Program-made: the position numbers and the translations under genes | Source of the DNA: Endobugula sp047636495 | GTDB lineage: Bacteria; Pseudomonadota; Gammaproteobacteria; Pseudomonadales; Cellvibrionaceae | Reading direction: 5' to 3' | Assembly: GCA_047636495.1 (NCBI GenBank) | Contig: JBLILH010000011.1 | Coordinates: forward strand, 1-64,000 | DNA length: 64,000 nt | Notes under the pieces: model-generated | Databases searched by the model: none | What the model saw: the letters and a program-made list of their open reading frames with translations, nothing else | What the model was told of the DNA's origin: nothing | In this document: in pieces, positions 27,211 through 36,965 of the stretch | Numbering within the stretch: the first letter of the stretch is position 1 | How the letters are laid out: the number at the start of each line of letters is the position of its first letter

Positions 27211-28572
27211 TTGTTTTTTGACCGTCCTAAGTCAGGTGAACGAGCCATCCTTGTTCACCTGAAATTGCCTAATTCCCATGTTCGCGATGATCCCCGGGAA
27301 TTTGAAGAGCTCGTGCTATCGGCAGGGGGCGACCCCGTCGAGTTTGTGACTGGCCAGCGGTCATCTATTGTCGCCAAAACGTTTGTCGGCTCGGGTAAGG
27401 CCGAAGAGTTGCGAGCGTTAGTGGTACTGCATGAGGCTGAAATTGTCATTTTTAATCATACGTTAACCCCTAGCCAAGAACGTAATCTAGAGGCGATATT
27501 TGAATGTCGTGTGTTGGACCGAACCGGGTTAATTTTGGATATTTTTGCGCAGCGTGCGCGAACCCACGAAGGTAAACTGCAGGTCGAGTTGGCGCAGATG
27601 CACCATATGTCGACGCGTTTGGTTCGGGGTTGGACGCATTTGGAAAGACAAAAAGGTGGCATCGGCTTGCGCGGCCCAGGTGAGACCCAGTTAGAAACTG
27701 ATCGTCGCTTATTACGCATACGTATCAAAGCGATAGAAAGTCGTTTAGATAAAGTGCGTAAACAGCGAGATCAGAGCCGACGCTCACGCATGCGTACATC
27801 GACACCTACCGTATCATTGGTAGGTTATACCAATGCGGGCAAGTCAACCTTGTTCAATCGTATTACCGACGCAGGTGTCTACGCGGAAGATAAACTATTT
27901 GCGACACTCGACCCCACCATGCGACAAATTAACCTTCCCCATGTAGGCAGGGCGGTATTAGCCGATACAGTAGGGTTTATTAGTCACTTGCCGCATCGGT
28001 TGATCGACGCGTTTAGGGCAACATTAGAAGAAGCGGCGCATTCAGCATTACTCTTACATATCATTGATGCGGCAGACGAAGAGCGGGCACGTAATATTGA
28101 ACAAGTAGAAAAAGTACTGACAGAAATTGGAGCATCTGAAGTGCCCCAGCTCAAAATATACAATAAAATCGATTTGCTTGAGCATTCCCCACGAATTGAT
28201 CGCGATGGCCAAGGCAAGCCAATAGCGGTATGGGTTTCAGCTCAGTCCGGGAACGGCATCGACTTATTGTTTGATGCATTGGCGGAGCGCTTAGGTGACC
28301 ATATGATAGAGGGGGTGTTAATTTTTCCCGTGGTGGTGCCCGCTCCATTGTCACGTTTGCGCGCAAAGCTTTACTGTGCAGAAGCGGTTGGAGAAGAGTC
28401 TTATGATGAGCATGGCAACAGCCACGTATCGATTAGTGTTCCACAAGTAGAGCTGTTGAAAATATTAAGTAGTGAAGGGATTGCCGAGAAAGACTTGGAA
28501 TGGTCAGGCGTCGTCCCCACCTTAAATGACAACGAAGAGTGGCAAACATTATTGTCGCAGAAGCAAGGTTGA
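27211..28572 (+). CDS. hflX: Ribosome-associated GTPase HflX
   Basis: HflX is a GTPase that binds the large ribosomal subunit and splits stalled or heat-damaged ribosomes. The 453-residue protein has the HflX N-domain with LDIFAQRARTHEGKLQVELAQ and the GGIGLRGPGETQLETDRR loop. The G domain has GYTNAGKSTLFNR, DTVGFI and NKIDLL. The N-terminus MFFDRPKSGERAILVHL matches orthologues only if translation starts at the rare TTG at 27211; the GTG seven bases upstream is out of frame. Confidence 0.95.
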   Translation: MFFDRPKSGERAILVHLKLPNSHVRDDPREFEELVLSAGGDPVEFVTGQRSSIVAKTFVGSGKAEELRALVVLHEAEIVIFNHTLTPSQERNLEAIFECRVLDRTGLILDIFAQRARTHEGKLQVELAQMHHMSTRLVRGWTHLERQKGGIGLRGPGETQLETDRRLLRIRIKAIESRLDKVRKQRDQSRRSRMRTSTPTVSLVGYTNAGKSTLFNRITDAGVYAEDKLFATLDPTMRQINLPHVGRAVLADTVGFISHLPHRLIDAFRATLEEAAHSALLLHIIDAADEERARNIEQVEKVLTEIGASEVPQLKIYNKIDLLEHSPRIDRDGQGKPIAVWVSAQSGNGIDLLFDALAERLGDHMIEGVLIFPVVVPAPLSRLRAKLYCAEAVGEESYDEHGNSHVSISVPQVELLKILSSEGIAEKDLEWSGVVPTLNDNEEWQTLLSQKQG

Positions 28573-28760
28573 AAATGGTGACGCAATAAGGGTGAATGTG
28601 AGTATATTAAATACAGTGTTAGCCTGGATGACTAGGTACAATGGCAGATAATGTCAGTCAAGCAGCACTGTCAATAGAGCAACAAAAGCATAACAAGTAA
28701 AAAATATCATCGTTAAGTGTTTTTTAATCGTAGCATTTTTAATTATAACTGGAGAGTATT

Positions 28761-29912
28761 ATGGCCTGGAATGAACCGGGTGGTGACAAAAAAGACCCTT
28801 GGGGTGGCAATCGTAAGAACGATGGCCCGCCAGACTTAGATGAAGCCCTAAAGAATTTTCAAAATAAAATAAACAGCATCTTTGGTGGCAAAGGTGGTGG
28901 CGGCAACGGCAATGGGGGTAGCGGTATTTCTGGCGGTATGGTCGTCGTCGGGCTAATCGTTATTGCTATTGTTTATGCTGGGTTTGGTATTTACCAGCTA
29001 GATGAGCAAAAAGAGGCGGTGGTGCTGAGACTGGGTAAGTTCCATAGCATCGTAGGTGCAGGACTTCACTGGAATCCACCGCTTATAGATCAAGTGATAG
29101 AGCACAACGTGACGGGCGAGCGCCAATATATCGCGGGTGGCTTAATGCTGACTGAAGATGAAAGTATTGTTGAGGTGCCGGTCACCATTCAATATAATAT
29201 CGCGGATATTAAATCGTTCGTACTGAATGTTAACGATCCTGTTGTTAGCTTGCAGCACGCCGCAGACAGTGCCTTGCGTCACGTAGTAGGTTCTACCGAG
29301 TTGAATCAAGTGTTATCTGAAGGCCGTGTCAAAATTGCCACCGAAATGCGGCAGCGCTTGCAAGACTATTTGGCAAGCTATGGTACCGGTATCAATATTG
29401 TGGGCATTAACTTACAGGAAGGTAAGCCGCCTGCAGCCGTAAAAGATGCCTTCGATGACGTCGTCAAAGCTAAGGAAGATCAGGAACGTCTAAAAAACCA
29501 AGCGCAATCTTATGCTAATGGTATCGTCCCTGAAGCGCGTGGTCAGGCACAACGGACGATTGAAGAAGCTAATGCGTATCGGGATCAAGTGATTGCTCGT
29601 GCAGATGGTGAGTCAAACCGTTTTACACAGTTATTGGTCGCCTATGATTTAGCGCCTACAGTGACGCGTGAGCGATTATATATTGATGCGATTGAGTCAG
29701 TTATGGCGAACAGTTCTAAAGTATTGGTTGATGTAGAAGGGGGCAACAATATGATGTACTTGCCGCTGGACAAATTGACTGGGCAAGCGTCAGGTCGTTC
29801 TTCTGGCAGCACTAATGCTGGTGCGACCCAAGACGACATCCGCCAAATCAGTGATCTTGTCCTTGAACAGTTGCGTCAAGATCAAGCCAACCGAACACGA
29901 GGAGCACGCTAA
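28761..29912 (+). CDS. hflK: FtsH protease regulator HflK
   Basis: HflK forms with HflC a large SPFH (stomatin/prohibitin) cage around the FtsH protease in the inner membrane. The 383-residue protein has a Gly/Asn-rich cytosolic N-terminus, one membrane segment at about residues 59-77, and an SPFH domain from EKEAVVLRLGKF. A long coiled-coil part and a Gly/Ser-rich tail follow. GGAGAG lies before the ATG. Its TAA overlaps the ATG of hflC by one base. Confidence 0.96.
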   Translation: MAWNEPGGDKKDPWGGNRKNDGPPDLDEALKNFQNKINSIFGGKGGGGNGNGGSGISGGMVVVGLIVIAIVYAGFGIYQLDEQKEAVVLRLGKFHSIVGAGLHWNPPLIDQVIEHNVTGERQYIAGGLMLTEDESIVEVPVTIQYNIADIKSFVLNVNDPVVSLQHAADSALRHVVGSTELNQVLSEGRVKIATEMRQRLQDYLASYGTGINIVGINLQEGKPPAAVKDAFDDVVKAKEDQERLKNQAQSYANGIVPEARGQAQRTIEEANAYRDQVIARADGESNRFTQLLVAYDLAPTVTRERLYIDAIESVMANSSKVLVDVEGGNNMMYLPLDKLTGQASGRSSGSTNAGATQDDIRQISDLVLEQLRQDQANRTRGAR

Positions 29913-30805
29913 TGTCGACGAAAGGTATTATTGGAATTGTTGTTGGGGTCATCGCGTTACTAATGATCAATGCAACAGTATACGTGTTGCCTGAATACAA
30001 AAAAGCGGTGGTACTGCGCTTTGGTAAACTGCAACCTGTTCACCCCGAAGTGGGCTTAAACTTTAAAATGCCCTTTTCCGATGAAGTACGGTTCTTTGAC
30101 TCGCGTATATTGACATTAGATGCGCCGCCAGAGAACTACTTTACGGTACAAAACAAACGATTAGTGGTTGATTCTTACGCTAAGTGGAGAGTGTCTGATG
30201 CAGCGTTGTATTACACCTCGACTGGCGGCATAGAAGATATCGCTGACCGTCGTTTAGCGGTGCGTATCAGTGACGGTTTACGAAATGAGTTTGGTAAGCG
30301 TACGTTGCATGAAGCAGTGTCGGGTGAGCGTGATGCGCTAATGACATCCTTAGTAGGAATTATCAATAAAACGGTTGGCCAAGAGCTCGGTGTAGAGGTG
30401 GTTGATATTCGTGTTAAACGTATTGACCTACCTGACGAAGTCCGTAATTCGGTCTACGATCGTATGCGTGCTGCACGTGAGAAAGAAGCCCGTGAGTATC
30501 GTTCCAAAGGTAAGGAGCAAGCAGAGATCATCCGCGCTGACGCCGATCGTCAACGTACCGTGATTGAAGCAGAAGCCTATCGTGATGCTGAATTATTACG
30601 CGGTGAAGGTGATGCAAAAGCGACTAGCTTATATGCATTGGCTTACAATAAAGACCCCGAGTTTTATAGTTTTGTGCGCAGTATGCAAGCGTATAAAACC
30701 ACTTTTCAGAACAAGGGCGACATTATGTTAATTGATCCAAATAGTGACTTTTTTCGTTATTTGAAAAGCAGCGACGGTGATTTCGAGGCGGTAACAGCAC
30801 AATAA
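29912..30805 (+). CDS. hflC: FtsH protease regulator HflC
   Basis: HflC is the SPFH partner of HflK. The 297-residue protein has an N-terminal membrane anchor (IIGIVVGVIALLMINATVYVL) and an SPFH domain from EYKKAVVLRFGKL. The helical REKEAREYRSKGKEQAEIIRADADRQ region follows, and the end of the protein shows the usual MLIDPNSDFFRYLKS motif. Translation is coupled to hflK through TAATG. A strong terminator follows at 30915. Confidence 0.96.
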   Translation: MSTKGIIGIVVGVIALLMINATVYVLPEYKKAVVLRFGKLQPVHPEVGLNFKMPFSDEVRFFDSRILTLDAPPENYFTVQNKRLVVDSYAKWRVSDAALYYTSTGGIEDIADRRLAVRISDGLRNEFGKRTLHEAVSGERDALMTSLVGIINKTVGQELGVEVVDIRVKRIDLPDEVRNSVYDRMRAAREKEAREYRSKGKEQAEIIRADADRQRTVIEAEAYRDAELLRGEGDAKATSLYALAYNKDPEFYSFVRSMQAYKTTFQNKGDIMLIDPNSDFFRYLKSSDGDFEAVTAQ

Positions 30806-30914
30806 TCATTGTTGGCAAGTCATGTTGTATAGAAAAACATCATCAACACGAGTAACGCTATGACTGCTATCACCATAAAAAGCACGCAATAGCGTATAAA
30901 AAGTGGTAAAATCC

Positions 30915-30947
30915 AAAAAACCGAGTGCACAATCACTCGGTTTTTTT
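30915..30947 (+). terminator. Rho-independent terminator after hflKC
   Basis: CCGAGTG (30921-30927) pairs with CACTCGG (30934-30940) across a CACAAT loop, with six A before and seven T after. This is a textbook terminator and could work on both strands. Confidence 0.92.
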
Positions 30948-31108
30948 ATGATAGCGGTAGTTTGAAAGGTACTTCTTAGGAGGTCGCTGCACTATTTGCG
31001 GACGGGTTTTGCCAACACTACCCATTTGCGGCTTATATGAGTAGTGTGCCCTCTGAATGCCTCATCGATTAACGCTATCGCCTAAACAGATCTCGTACCT
31101 ATTGTGAT

Positions 31109-31303
31109 ATGACTGCTATGTGGGAATCACTGCTTAAGGCCATTTGCCTGCTATTTATTATCGAAGGGGTTATTCCGTTTTTATATCCTTCGAAATGGCG
31201 TAGTTTAGTCGCTCAGCTGGCGTCTATTAGTGATCGAAAATTGCGTATTATGGGGCTGTTCAGTATGGGGTTAGGATTAATCCTACTGTATTTATCTACC
31301 TAA
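31109..31303 (+). CDS. DUF2065 (YjeT-like) small membrane protein
   Basis: The product is 64 residues with two membrane helices, LLKAICLLFIIEGVIPFLYP and LRIMGLFSMGLGLILLYLS, separated by a short basic/polar loop. This is the typical DUF2065 layout, and the gene usually lies between hflC and purA in gammaproteobacteria, as here. Its function is unknown. It ends 11 bases before hisZ. Confidence 0.88.
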   Translation: MTAMWESLLKAICLLFIIEGVIPFLYPSKWRSLVAQLASISDRKLRIMGLFSMGLGLILLYLST

Positions 31304-31314
31304 AAAGACTGATT

Positions 31315-32505
31315 ATGAACAATGTAGATCGTTGGTTATTACCCGATGGTGTCGAAGAGATTTTGCCTGCCCAAGCACAAGGTGTCGAAAAATTACGTCG
31401 ACAGTTACTCGATTTATATCGCTGCTGGGGTTATGCGCTCGTTATTCCGCCGTTGCTCGAATTTACCGAATCCTTGTTGAGTGGTGTGGGACGCGACCTG
31501 GAATTGCTGACGCTAAAGGTGACCGACCAGTTATCGGGTCGGACCATGGGATTACGCGCCGATATGACGCCGCAAGCCGCACGTATGGACGCACATAGTT
31601 TTCAGCGTAATGGCGTTAATCGCTTGTGCTATGCCGACCACGTCTTGCATGCCAAGCCTAAATCGCCGATGGCAATTCGTACGCCATTGCAGGTGGGGGT
31701 GGAGCTGTTTGGTGAAGCCGGCCTAGAAGCTGATATTGAAGTAATCTCTTTGCTGCTGGAGTCACTGACCGCGGTAGGCGTAGAAACCATTACCCTTGAT
31801 TTAGGACACGTGAGTATTTATCAAGCGCTTAAGCAATCCTTGGCGATTAATGATAGCCAAGAATCAGCGCTATTTGCTTTGTTGCAAACTAAAGATCAAG
31901 ACGAAATTCAACAGTGGATTAAAACCAACATCGCGTCACAGGAAGCGGGTGATTGGTTGTTGGCGCTAACGACTCTTAGCGGTGATATATCAGTGTTAAG
32001 TGAGGCACAGCAAATATTAAGCGAAGCGCCAGCCGAAGCACATGCCGCTATAGACGAATTGATAGAGGTGGCGAATGCTGTTGCGCACCGTTACCCGAAT
32101 ATTAATTTGTATTTCGATCTGAGTGAATTACGCGGTTACCATTATCACACGGGCACCGTTTTCGCAGCGTACGCCGAAGGCTATGGTGATGCTATTGCCA
32201 ATGGTGGCCGCTACGATCATATTGGCGAAGCGTTCGGTCGTTCACGTCCTGCCTCGGGTTTCGGATTAAATTTAACCTCGGTTATGCGTTTGTCAGAAGT
32301 CAACTTAACCGCAGAAATGACAGGCATTTATGCGCCAGCCTCGAACGAACACGAGCAATGGTTAGCGGTTCAAGCGCTCCGCCGGCAAGGTGAAAGAGTC
32401 GTCTGTGGTTTGTCCGCAGCAACAGATAATATAAATGAATTGCAATGTGATCGGCAGCTGGTATTGCTAGATGGTAATTATGCCGTGCAGTCGCTAAACG
32501 CGTAA
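31315..32505 (+). CDS. hisZ: ATP phosphoribosyltransferase regulatory subunit
   Basis: HisZ is a catalytically dead histidyl-tRNA synthetase paralogue that activates the short form of HisG in histidine synthesis. The 396-residue protein has class II synthetase motifs, LLDLYRCWGYALVIPPLLEF at the start and RADMTPQAARMDAH as motif 2. RGYHYHTGTVFAAYAEGYGDAIANGGRYD is typical of HisZ. Its presence predicts a short-form HisG elsewhere in the genome. The hisZ-purA pairing is conserved. Confidence 0.95.
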   Translation: MNNVDRWLLPDGVEEILPAQAQGVEKLRRQLLDLYRCWGYALVIPPLLEFTESLLSGVGRDLELLTLKVTDQLSGRTMGLRADMTPQAARMDAHSFQRNGVNRLCYADHVLHAKPKSPMAIRTPLQVGVELFGEAGLEADIEVISLLLESLTAVGVETITLDLGHVSIYQALKQSLAINDSQESALFALLQTKDQDEIQQWIKTNIASQEAGDWLLALTTLSGDISVLSEAQQILSEAPAEAHAAIDELIEVANAVAHRYPNINLYFDLSELRGYHYHTGTVFAAYAEGYGDAIANGGRYDHIGEAFGRSRPASGFGLNLTSVMRLSEVNLTAEMTGIYAPASNEHEQWLAVQALRRQGERVVCGLSAATDNINELQCDRQLVLLDGNYAVQSLNA

Positions 32506-32543
32506 CGTGCGCAGACAAAAGAAATTAAAGAGACAAAAAAATT

Positions 32544-33839
32544 ATGGGTAAAAATGTAGTCGTACTCGGCACTCAATGGGGTGACGAAGGTAAGGGTAAA
32601 ATTGTTGACCTACTTACCGATCAGGTATCGCTAGTAGCACGTTTCCAAGGCGGTCATAACGCAGGTCACACCTTAGTTATCGACGGTAAAAAAACTGTTC
32701 TTCACCTAATCCCTTCAGGTATTTTGCGCGATGGCGTGCAGTGCATGATCGGTAACGGTGTGGTGCTTGCGCCTGATGCACTATTAACAGAAATGGCAGG
32801 CCTAGAAGCGAGTGGTGTCCCCGTCCGTGATCGCCTACGTTTGTCACCTGCCTGCCCATTAATATTACCTTACCACGTCGCTCTAGATCAGGCGCGAGAA
32901 ATAAGGCGAGGCAGCGATAAAATCGGTACCACCGGCCGTGGTATTGGTCCGGCTTATGAAGATAAAGTGGCGCGCCGAGGACTTCGTTTGGGTGACATAT
33001 TTAACCCTCAGTCGTTTGCTGAAAACCTGAAAGAAGTGATGGAATATCACAATTTCGCGTTAGTTAACTATTACGGTGTGGATGCGGTTGATTACGATAC
33101 CGTACTGGCTGAATCGCTGGTGTGGGCAGAAGAATTAAAGCCAATGGTATTGGATATTACCGATACTTTGCATACGGCGCGTGAGGCTGGTGAAAGTATT
33201 CTGTTTGAGGGCGCACAAGGGTCTCTGCTTGATATTGATCACGGGACTTACCCTTATGTCACGTCGTCCAATACAACGGCAGGTGGCGTAGCCACAGGCT
33301 CGGGCATGGGCCCAATGTATATTGATTATGTGTTAGGTATTACCAAAGCCTACACTACACGCGTCGGTTCAGGGCCTTTCCCTACCGAACTATCGTGCGA
33401 AGTAGGGCAGCATTTAGGCGTTAAGGGTCATGAGTTTGGCGCAACTACAGGAAGAGAACGTCGCTGTGGTTGGTTTGACGCTGTTGCGGTGAAGCACGCA
33501 ATTCGTATCAATTCAATATCGGGTTTATGTTTAACTAAGTTAGACGTATTAGACGGTCTAGCGTCGATCAGTATCTGTGTCGGGTATAAAAATGCGAAAG
33601 GCGAAAGTATTAGTATTCCGTTTGATAGCGCAGGCTGGGATAAGATTGTTCCTGTTTACGAAACGATGCCAGGCTGGACAGAGAGTACCTTTGGTGCACA
33701 ATCAATGGATGATTTGCCTGTCAACGCAATCGCTTATATTAGGCGTCTAGAAGAGCTTGTAGGCGCACCTGCTGATATCGTATCGACAGGCCCAGATCGT
33801 CTGGAAACTATTGTGATACGCCATCCGTTTAGCGGATAG
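32544..33839 (+). CDS. purA: Adenylosuccinate synthetase
   Basis: PurA makes adenylosuccinate from IMP, aspartate and GTP, the first committed step to AMP. The 431-residue protein begins with GTQWGDEGKGKIVDLL, followed by FQGGHNAGHT, GTTGRGIGPAYEDK and EGAQGSLLDIDHGTYPYVTSS. The GTP-binding TKLDVLDGL lies near the end. It is followed by a long hairpin terminator. Confidence 0.97.
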   Translation: MGKNVVVLGTQWGDEGKGKIVDLLTDQVSLVARFQGGHNAGHTLVIDGKKTVLHLIPSGILRDGVQCMIGNGVVLAPDALLTEMAGLEASGVPVRDRLRLSPACPLILPYHVALDQAREIRRGSDKIGTTGRGIGPAYEDKVARRGLRLGDIFNPQSFAENLKEVMEYHNFALVNYYGVDAVDYDTVLAESLVWAEELKPMVLDITDTLHTAREAGESILFEGAQGSLLDIDHGTYPYVTSSNTTAGGVATGSGMGPMYIDYVLGITKAYTTRVGSGPFPTELSCEVGQHLGVKGHEFGATTGRERRCGWFDAVAVKHAIRINSISGLCLTKLDVLDGLASISICVGYKNAKGESISIPFDSAGWDKIVPVYETMPGWTESTFGAQSMDDLPVNAIAYIRRLEELVGAPADIVSTGPDRLETIVIRHPFSG

Positions 33840-33846
33840 TTGTTTA

Positions 33847-33890
33847 CCCACATAACAGCGATGGTGCTATCGCGGTTATGTGGGTTGTTT
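33847..33890 (+). terminator. Long hairpin after purA
   Basis: CCCACATAAC (33847-33856) pairs with GTTATGTGGG (33875-33884), extended inwards by GCGAT and ATCGC. The stem is about 15 pairs and is followed by TTGTTT. Confidence 0.85.
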
Positions 33891-34329
33891 ACGACGACAT
33901 TGTCTTTTATCGTCCCTCTTTTCCCCGCTTTTCATCTATAAATTAATTATTTATTCATTCGTTAACGATTGTTATTAGTGACTCCTCCCCAAGACATTCC
34001 ATGGCTAGATTCCATTATTATTGATCAGGTGATGAATAATAAAGCAGGCTGCGCGAATCATGAGGACGTCAATGGATGTTTATTGTGCACTGAGGTATAG
34101 TCGTAACTACCGTAGCCGTCAAGTGTGAGTGAAATTGTGGGCGAAATAACAGTGGCGAATGCAGGCCTCGTTCATAATGCCTCGGTGCAGTTAGTGCTTC
34201 AAAAGCGCAATCCGCAGACACTGAAAATATAATGTCACTTTTATCATTTATGCTGATACTTTTTGACAACTACAATCTTTATAACCACCATCAACATTAC
34301 GATGCATTGTCGTAATACAAGTGAATAAA
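33891..34329. other. Intergenic region between purA and rnr
   Basis: About 440 bases with no gene, tRNA or repeat that I can recognise. Some relatives carry a tRNA gene after purA, but no tRNA-like arms or T-loop sequence are seen here. It must hold the rnr promoter. Confidence 0.55.
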
Positions 34330-36957
34330 ATGACAACAAAGAAAGACAAAAATAAAACTTCCGATCCTCATGCAAAACGAGAATCAAAAAAATACGAAAA
34401 GCCTATTGCGAGCCGTGAGCATATTTTAGATATGCTCGATAAAGCCGCAGGCCCACTAACACATCAACAGCTATCGCAGGTTCTGTCGCTCGACGATGTT
34501 GATCAAAAAGAAGCGTTGCGTCGCCGCCTATTTGCGATGGAGCGCGATGGGCAAGTCCATAGCAATCGCAAACAAGCATATGCGCGTGTCTCTAAATTTG
34601 ATTTGATCCGTGGACGTATTCAGGCTCACAAAGACGGCTTTGGTTTTTTAATTCCCGCCGATAATAGCGATGACATTTATTTGGCCTATCGACAAATGCG
34701 GCAGGTATTTAATGGCGATGAAGTGCTGGTTCGTCTCGCACCAGATGGAATCCGTGGCCGTAGAGATGGAAAAATTGTCGAAGTATTAGTGCGCAATACG
34801 AAACAAGTAGTCGGGCGGTATTTTGATGACAAAGGTGTGGGATATCTTAAACCTGACAACCCAAGGTTAACGCAAGATATTTTAATCGCGCAAGAAAATA
34901 CTCTTGGTGCGAACAATAATCAGTTTGTTATGGTCGACATTATAACGTACCCCAACCGCCAGTCACCCGCGATGGGTAAGGTAGTTGAAGTATTAGGCGA
35001 TCATATGGCGCCAGGTATGGAAATCGATGTTGCTATACGCGCTAATGACCTCCCTCATGAGTGGCCCACAGAAGTCCAAACCCAGGCATCCGAGTTGCCA
35101 ACCGAAGTGGTTGAAACGGACAAAGAAGGTCGAATCGACTTACGACATTTACCTTTCGTCACTATTGATGGCGAAGACGCCCGTGATTTTGATGATGCGG
35201 TTTATTGTGAAAAGAAAAAAGCAGGCGGCTGGAAACTGTATGTTGCTATCGCCGATGTGTCTAACTATGTGTCCTTGGGTAGCGCGTTAGATAAAGAAGC
35301 TGAAGTGCGCAGTACCTCGGTGTATTTTCCTGACTTTGTGTTACCGATGTTGCCAGAAGCATTATCTAACGGCTTGTGTTCATTAAACCCGCATGTCGAT
35401 CGTTTAGCGATGGTGTGTGAGGTCAGTATCAGTGAAGCCGGCCGCATTAGCGGTTACAAATTCTACGAAGGTGTTATTCATTCCCATGCGCGCTTAACTT
35501 ATACCAAAGTGGGTAAAATGCTAGCGGCGGGAAAAGGTTCAGCAGGTGACGACGGTAATGCCCAAAATAGCCAAGAAGGACAGGCACTGCGAGAAGAATA
35601 TCAGCTGGTTGTGCCGCATGTCGACGAGTTAGAAAAGCTCTATCTTATATTACGTAACTTACGCGAAAAGCGTGGAGCAATTGATTTTGAAACCACAGAA
35701 ACGCGCATTATATTCGATGAGCAACGCAAGATAGAGCGTATTATTCCTGTCGAGCGCAACGATGCACATAAGCTTATTGAAGAATGTATGCTCTGTGCGA
35801 ATGTATGCGCTGCAAAATTCTTAGAAAAGCACGAATTAGATGGCTTATACCGTGTTCATGACGGCCCTAAAGAACAGAAGCTAGAGAATTTAAATAAGTT
35901 TTTAGCAGAGTTAGGGCTCGGTTTTGGTGCCAAAATAAAACCAGAGCCCAAGCATTATCAACAAATGATAGAGCGCATTGCCGATCGTCCTGATGCCAAA
36001 GTGATTCAAACCGTCATGCTGCGCAGCTTAAGTCAAGCGGTGTATCATCCAGAAAATAAAGGCCACTTCGGTTTAGCCTATTCTGCGTACACACATTTCA
36101 CTTCGCCAATCCGTCGTTACCCTGATTTATTAACACATCGTGCCATTCGCCATGTGATTCGCAGTCGCCAACATTCTGATCACGTTGAGCGAGTCAAGGG
36201 TGCGAAAGTAATCGCCAAGAAAAATATATATCCTTACAACATAGCAGATATGTTGCGCTTAGGTGAACATACATCAATGGCTGAAAGGCGCGCCGACGAG
36301 GCCACTCGTGATGTCGTGAGCTGGCTTAAGTGTGAATATCTACAAGAGCATATTGGCGAAGAATTTTCAGGCGTGATTACCGCCGTGACCAATTTTGGCT
36401 TATTTGTAGAACTCTTGGATGTTTATGTAGAAGGCTTGATTCATATTACCTCTCTGCCTTCGGATTACTATCGCTACGAAGAAGCGCATCATCGTTTAGT
36501 GGGCGAGCGCACTAAACAAATATATTGTTTAGGTGATGAGTTAACAGTACAAGTGGCTGCGGTAAAATTGGATGATCGAAAGGTTGATTTTGAATTGGTC
36601 GGAGTCACTCAGCTAGCCAGTAAAAAGAAACGCCGACGTAAGCCTAAAAAAAATGATGATGACGTGGTAGCGTCCGCATCACCTGAAAATAGCGAGCGAG
36701 AAAAAGCCGGCCGTGGCGAGTCTACGTCAAAGAAAAAATTGTCATCAGGTTCGCCTTCGAAAAAACCAAAAGTGAAAAAATCAAACGCAAAAAAAGCAGC
36801 GGTTAAAAACAAGAAAAACAGCTCTGAGCGTAAGCCTGAAGCCAATAAAATCACCATTAAAAAAGTTGGTGGCCAAACGGCAACAAAGAAAAAATCAGCG
36901 GATAATGATGCCGCTGGCGATGGGCAACGTGGCATTCGTAAACGCAAAGCGAAATAA
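34330..36957 (+). CDS. rnr: Ribonuclease R
   Basis: RNase R is a processive 3'-5' exonuclease that degrades structured RNA. The protein of about 875 residues has an N-terminal helix-turn-helix, cold-shock domains, and the RNB catalytic domain with DGEDARDFDDAVYC, whose aspartates bind magnesium. An S1 domain (GVITAVTNFGLFVELLDVYVEGLIH) follows, and then a Lys-rich tail of over 100 residues. The ATG at 34330 is preferred, with a weak AAGTGA upstream; a GTG at 34321 is also possible. radA follows after 8 bases, so the two are probably co-transcribed. In Escherichia coli the next gene would be rlmB, which is absent here. Confidence 0.95.
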   Translation: MTTKKDKNKTSDPHAKRESKKYEKPIASREHILDMLDKAAGPLTHQQLSQVLSLDDVDQKEALRRRLFAMERDGQVHSNRKQAYARVSKFDLIRGRIQAHKDGFGFLIPADNSDDIYLAYRQMRQVFNGDEVLVRLAPDGIRGRRDGKIVEVLVRNTKQVVGRYFDDKGVGYLKPDNPRLTQDILIAQENTLGANNNQFVMVDIITYPNRQSPAMGKVVEVLGDHMAPGMEIDVAIRANDLPHEWPTEVQTQASELPTEVVETDKEGRIDLRHLPFVTIDGEDARDFDDAVYCEKKKAGGWKLYVAIADVSNYVSLGSALDKEAEVRSTSVYFPDFVLPMLPEALSNGLCSLNPHVDRLAMVCEVSISEAGRISGYKFYEGVIHSHARLTYTKVGKMLAAGKGSAGDDGNAQNSQEGQALREEYQLVVPHVDELEKLYLILRNLREKRGAIDFETTETRIIFDEQRKIERIIPVERNDAHKLIEECMLCANVCAAKFLEKHELDGLYRVHDGPKEQKLENLNKFLAELGLGFGAKIKPEPKHYQQMIERIADRPDAKVIQTVMLRSLSQAVYHPENKGHFGLAYSAYTHFTSPIRRYPDLLTHRAIRHVIRSRQHSDHVERVKGAKVIAKKNIYPYNIADMLRLGEHTSMAERRADEATRDVVSWLKCEYLQEHIGEEFSGVITAVTNFGLFVELLDVYVEGLIHITSLPSDYYRYEEAHHRLVGERTKQIYCLGDELTVQVAAVKLDDRKVDFELVGVTQLASKKKRRRKPKKNDDDVVASASPENSEREKAGRGESTSKKKLSSGSPSKKPKVKKSNAKKAAVKNKKNSSERKPEANKITIKKVGGQTATKKKSADNDAAGDGQRGIRKRKAK

Positions 36958-36965
36958 CGATTACC

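Noticed and set aside
33891..34329. Possible tRNA gene between purA and rnr
   Set aside because: Relatives may have one here, but no cloverleaf arms or T-loop sequence could be found.
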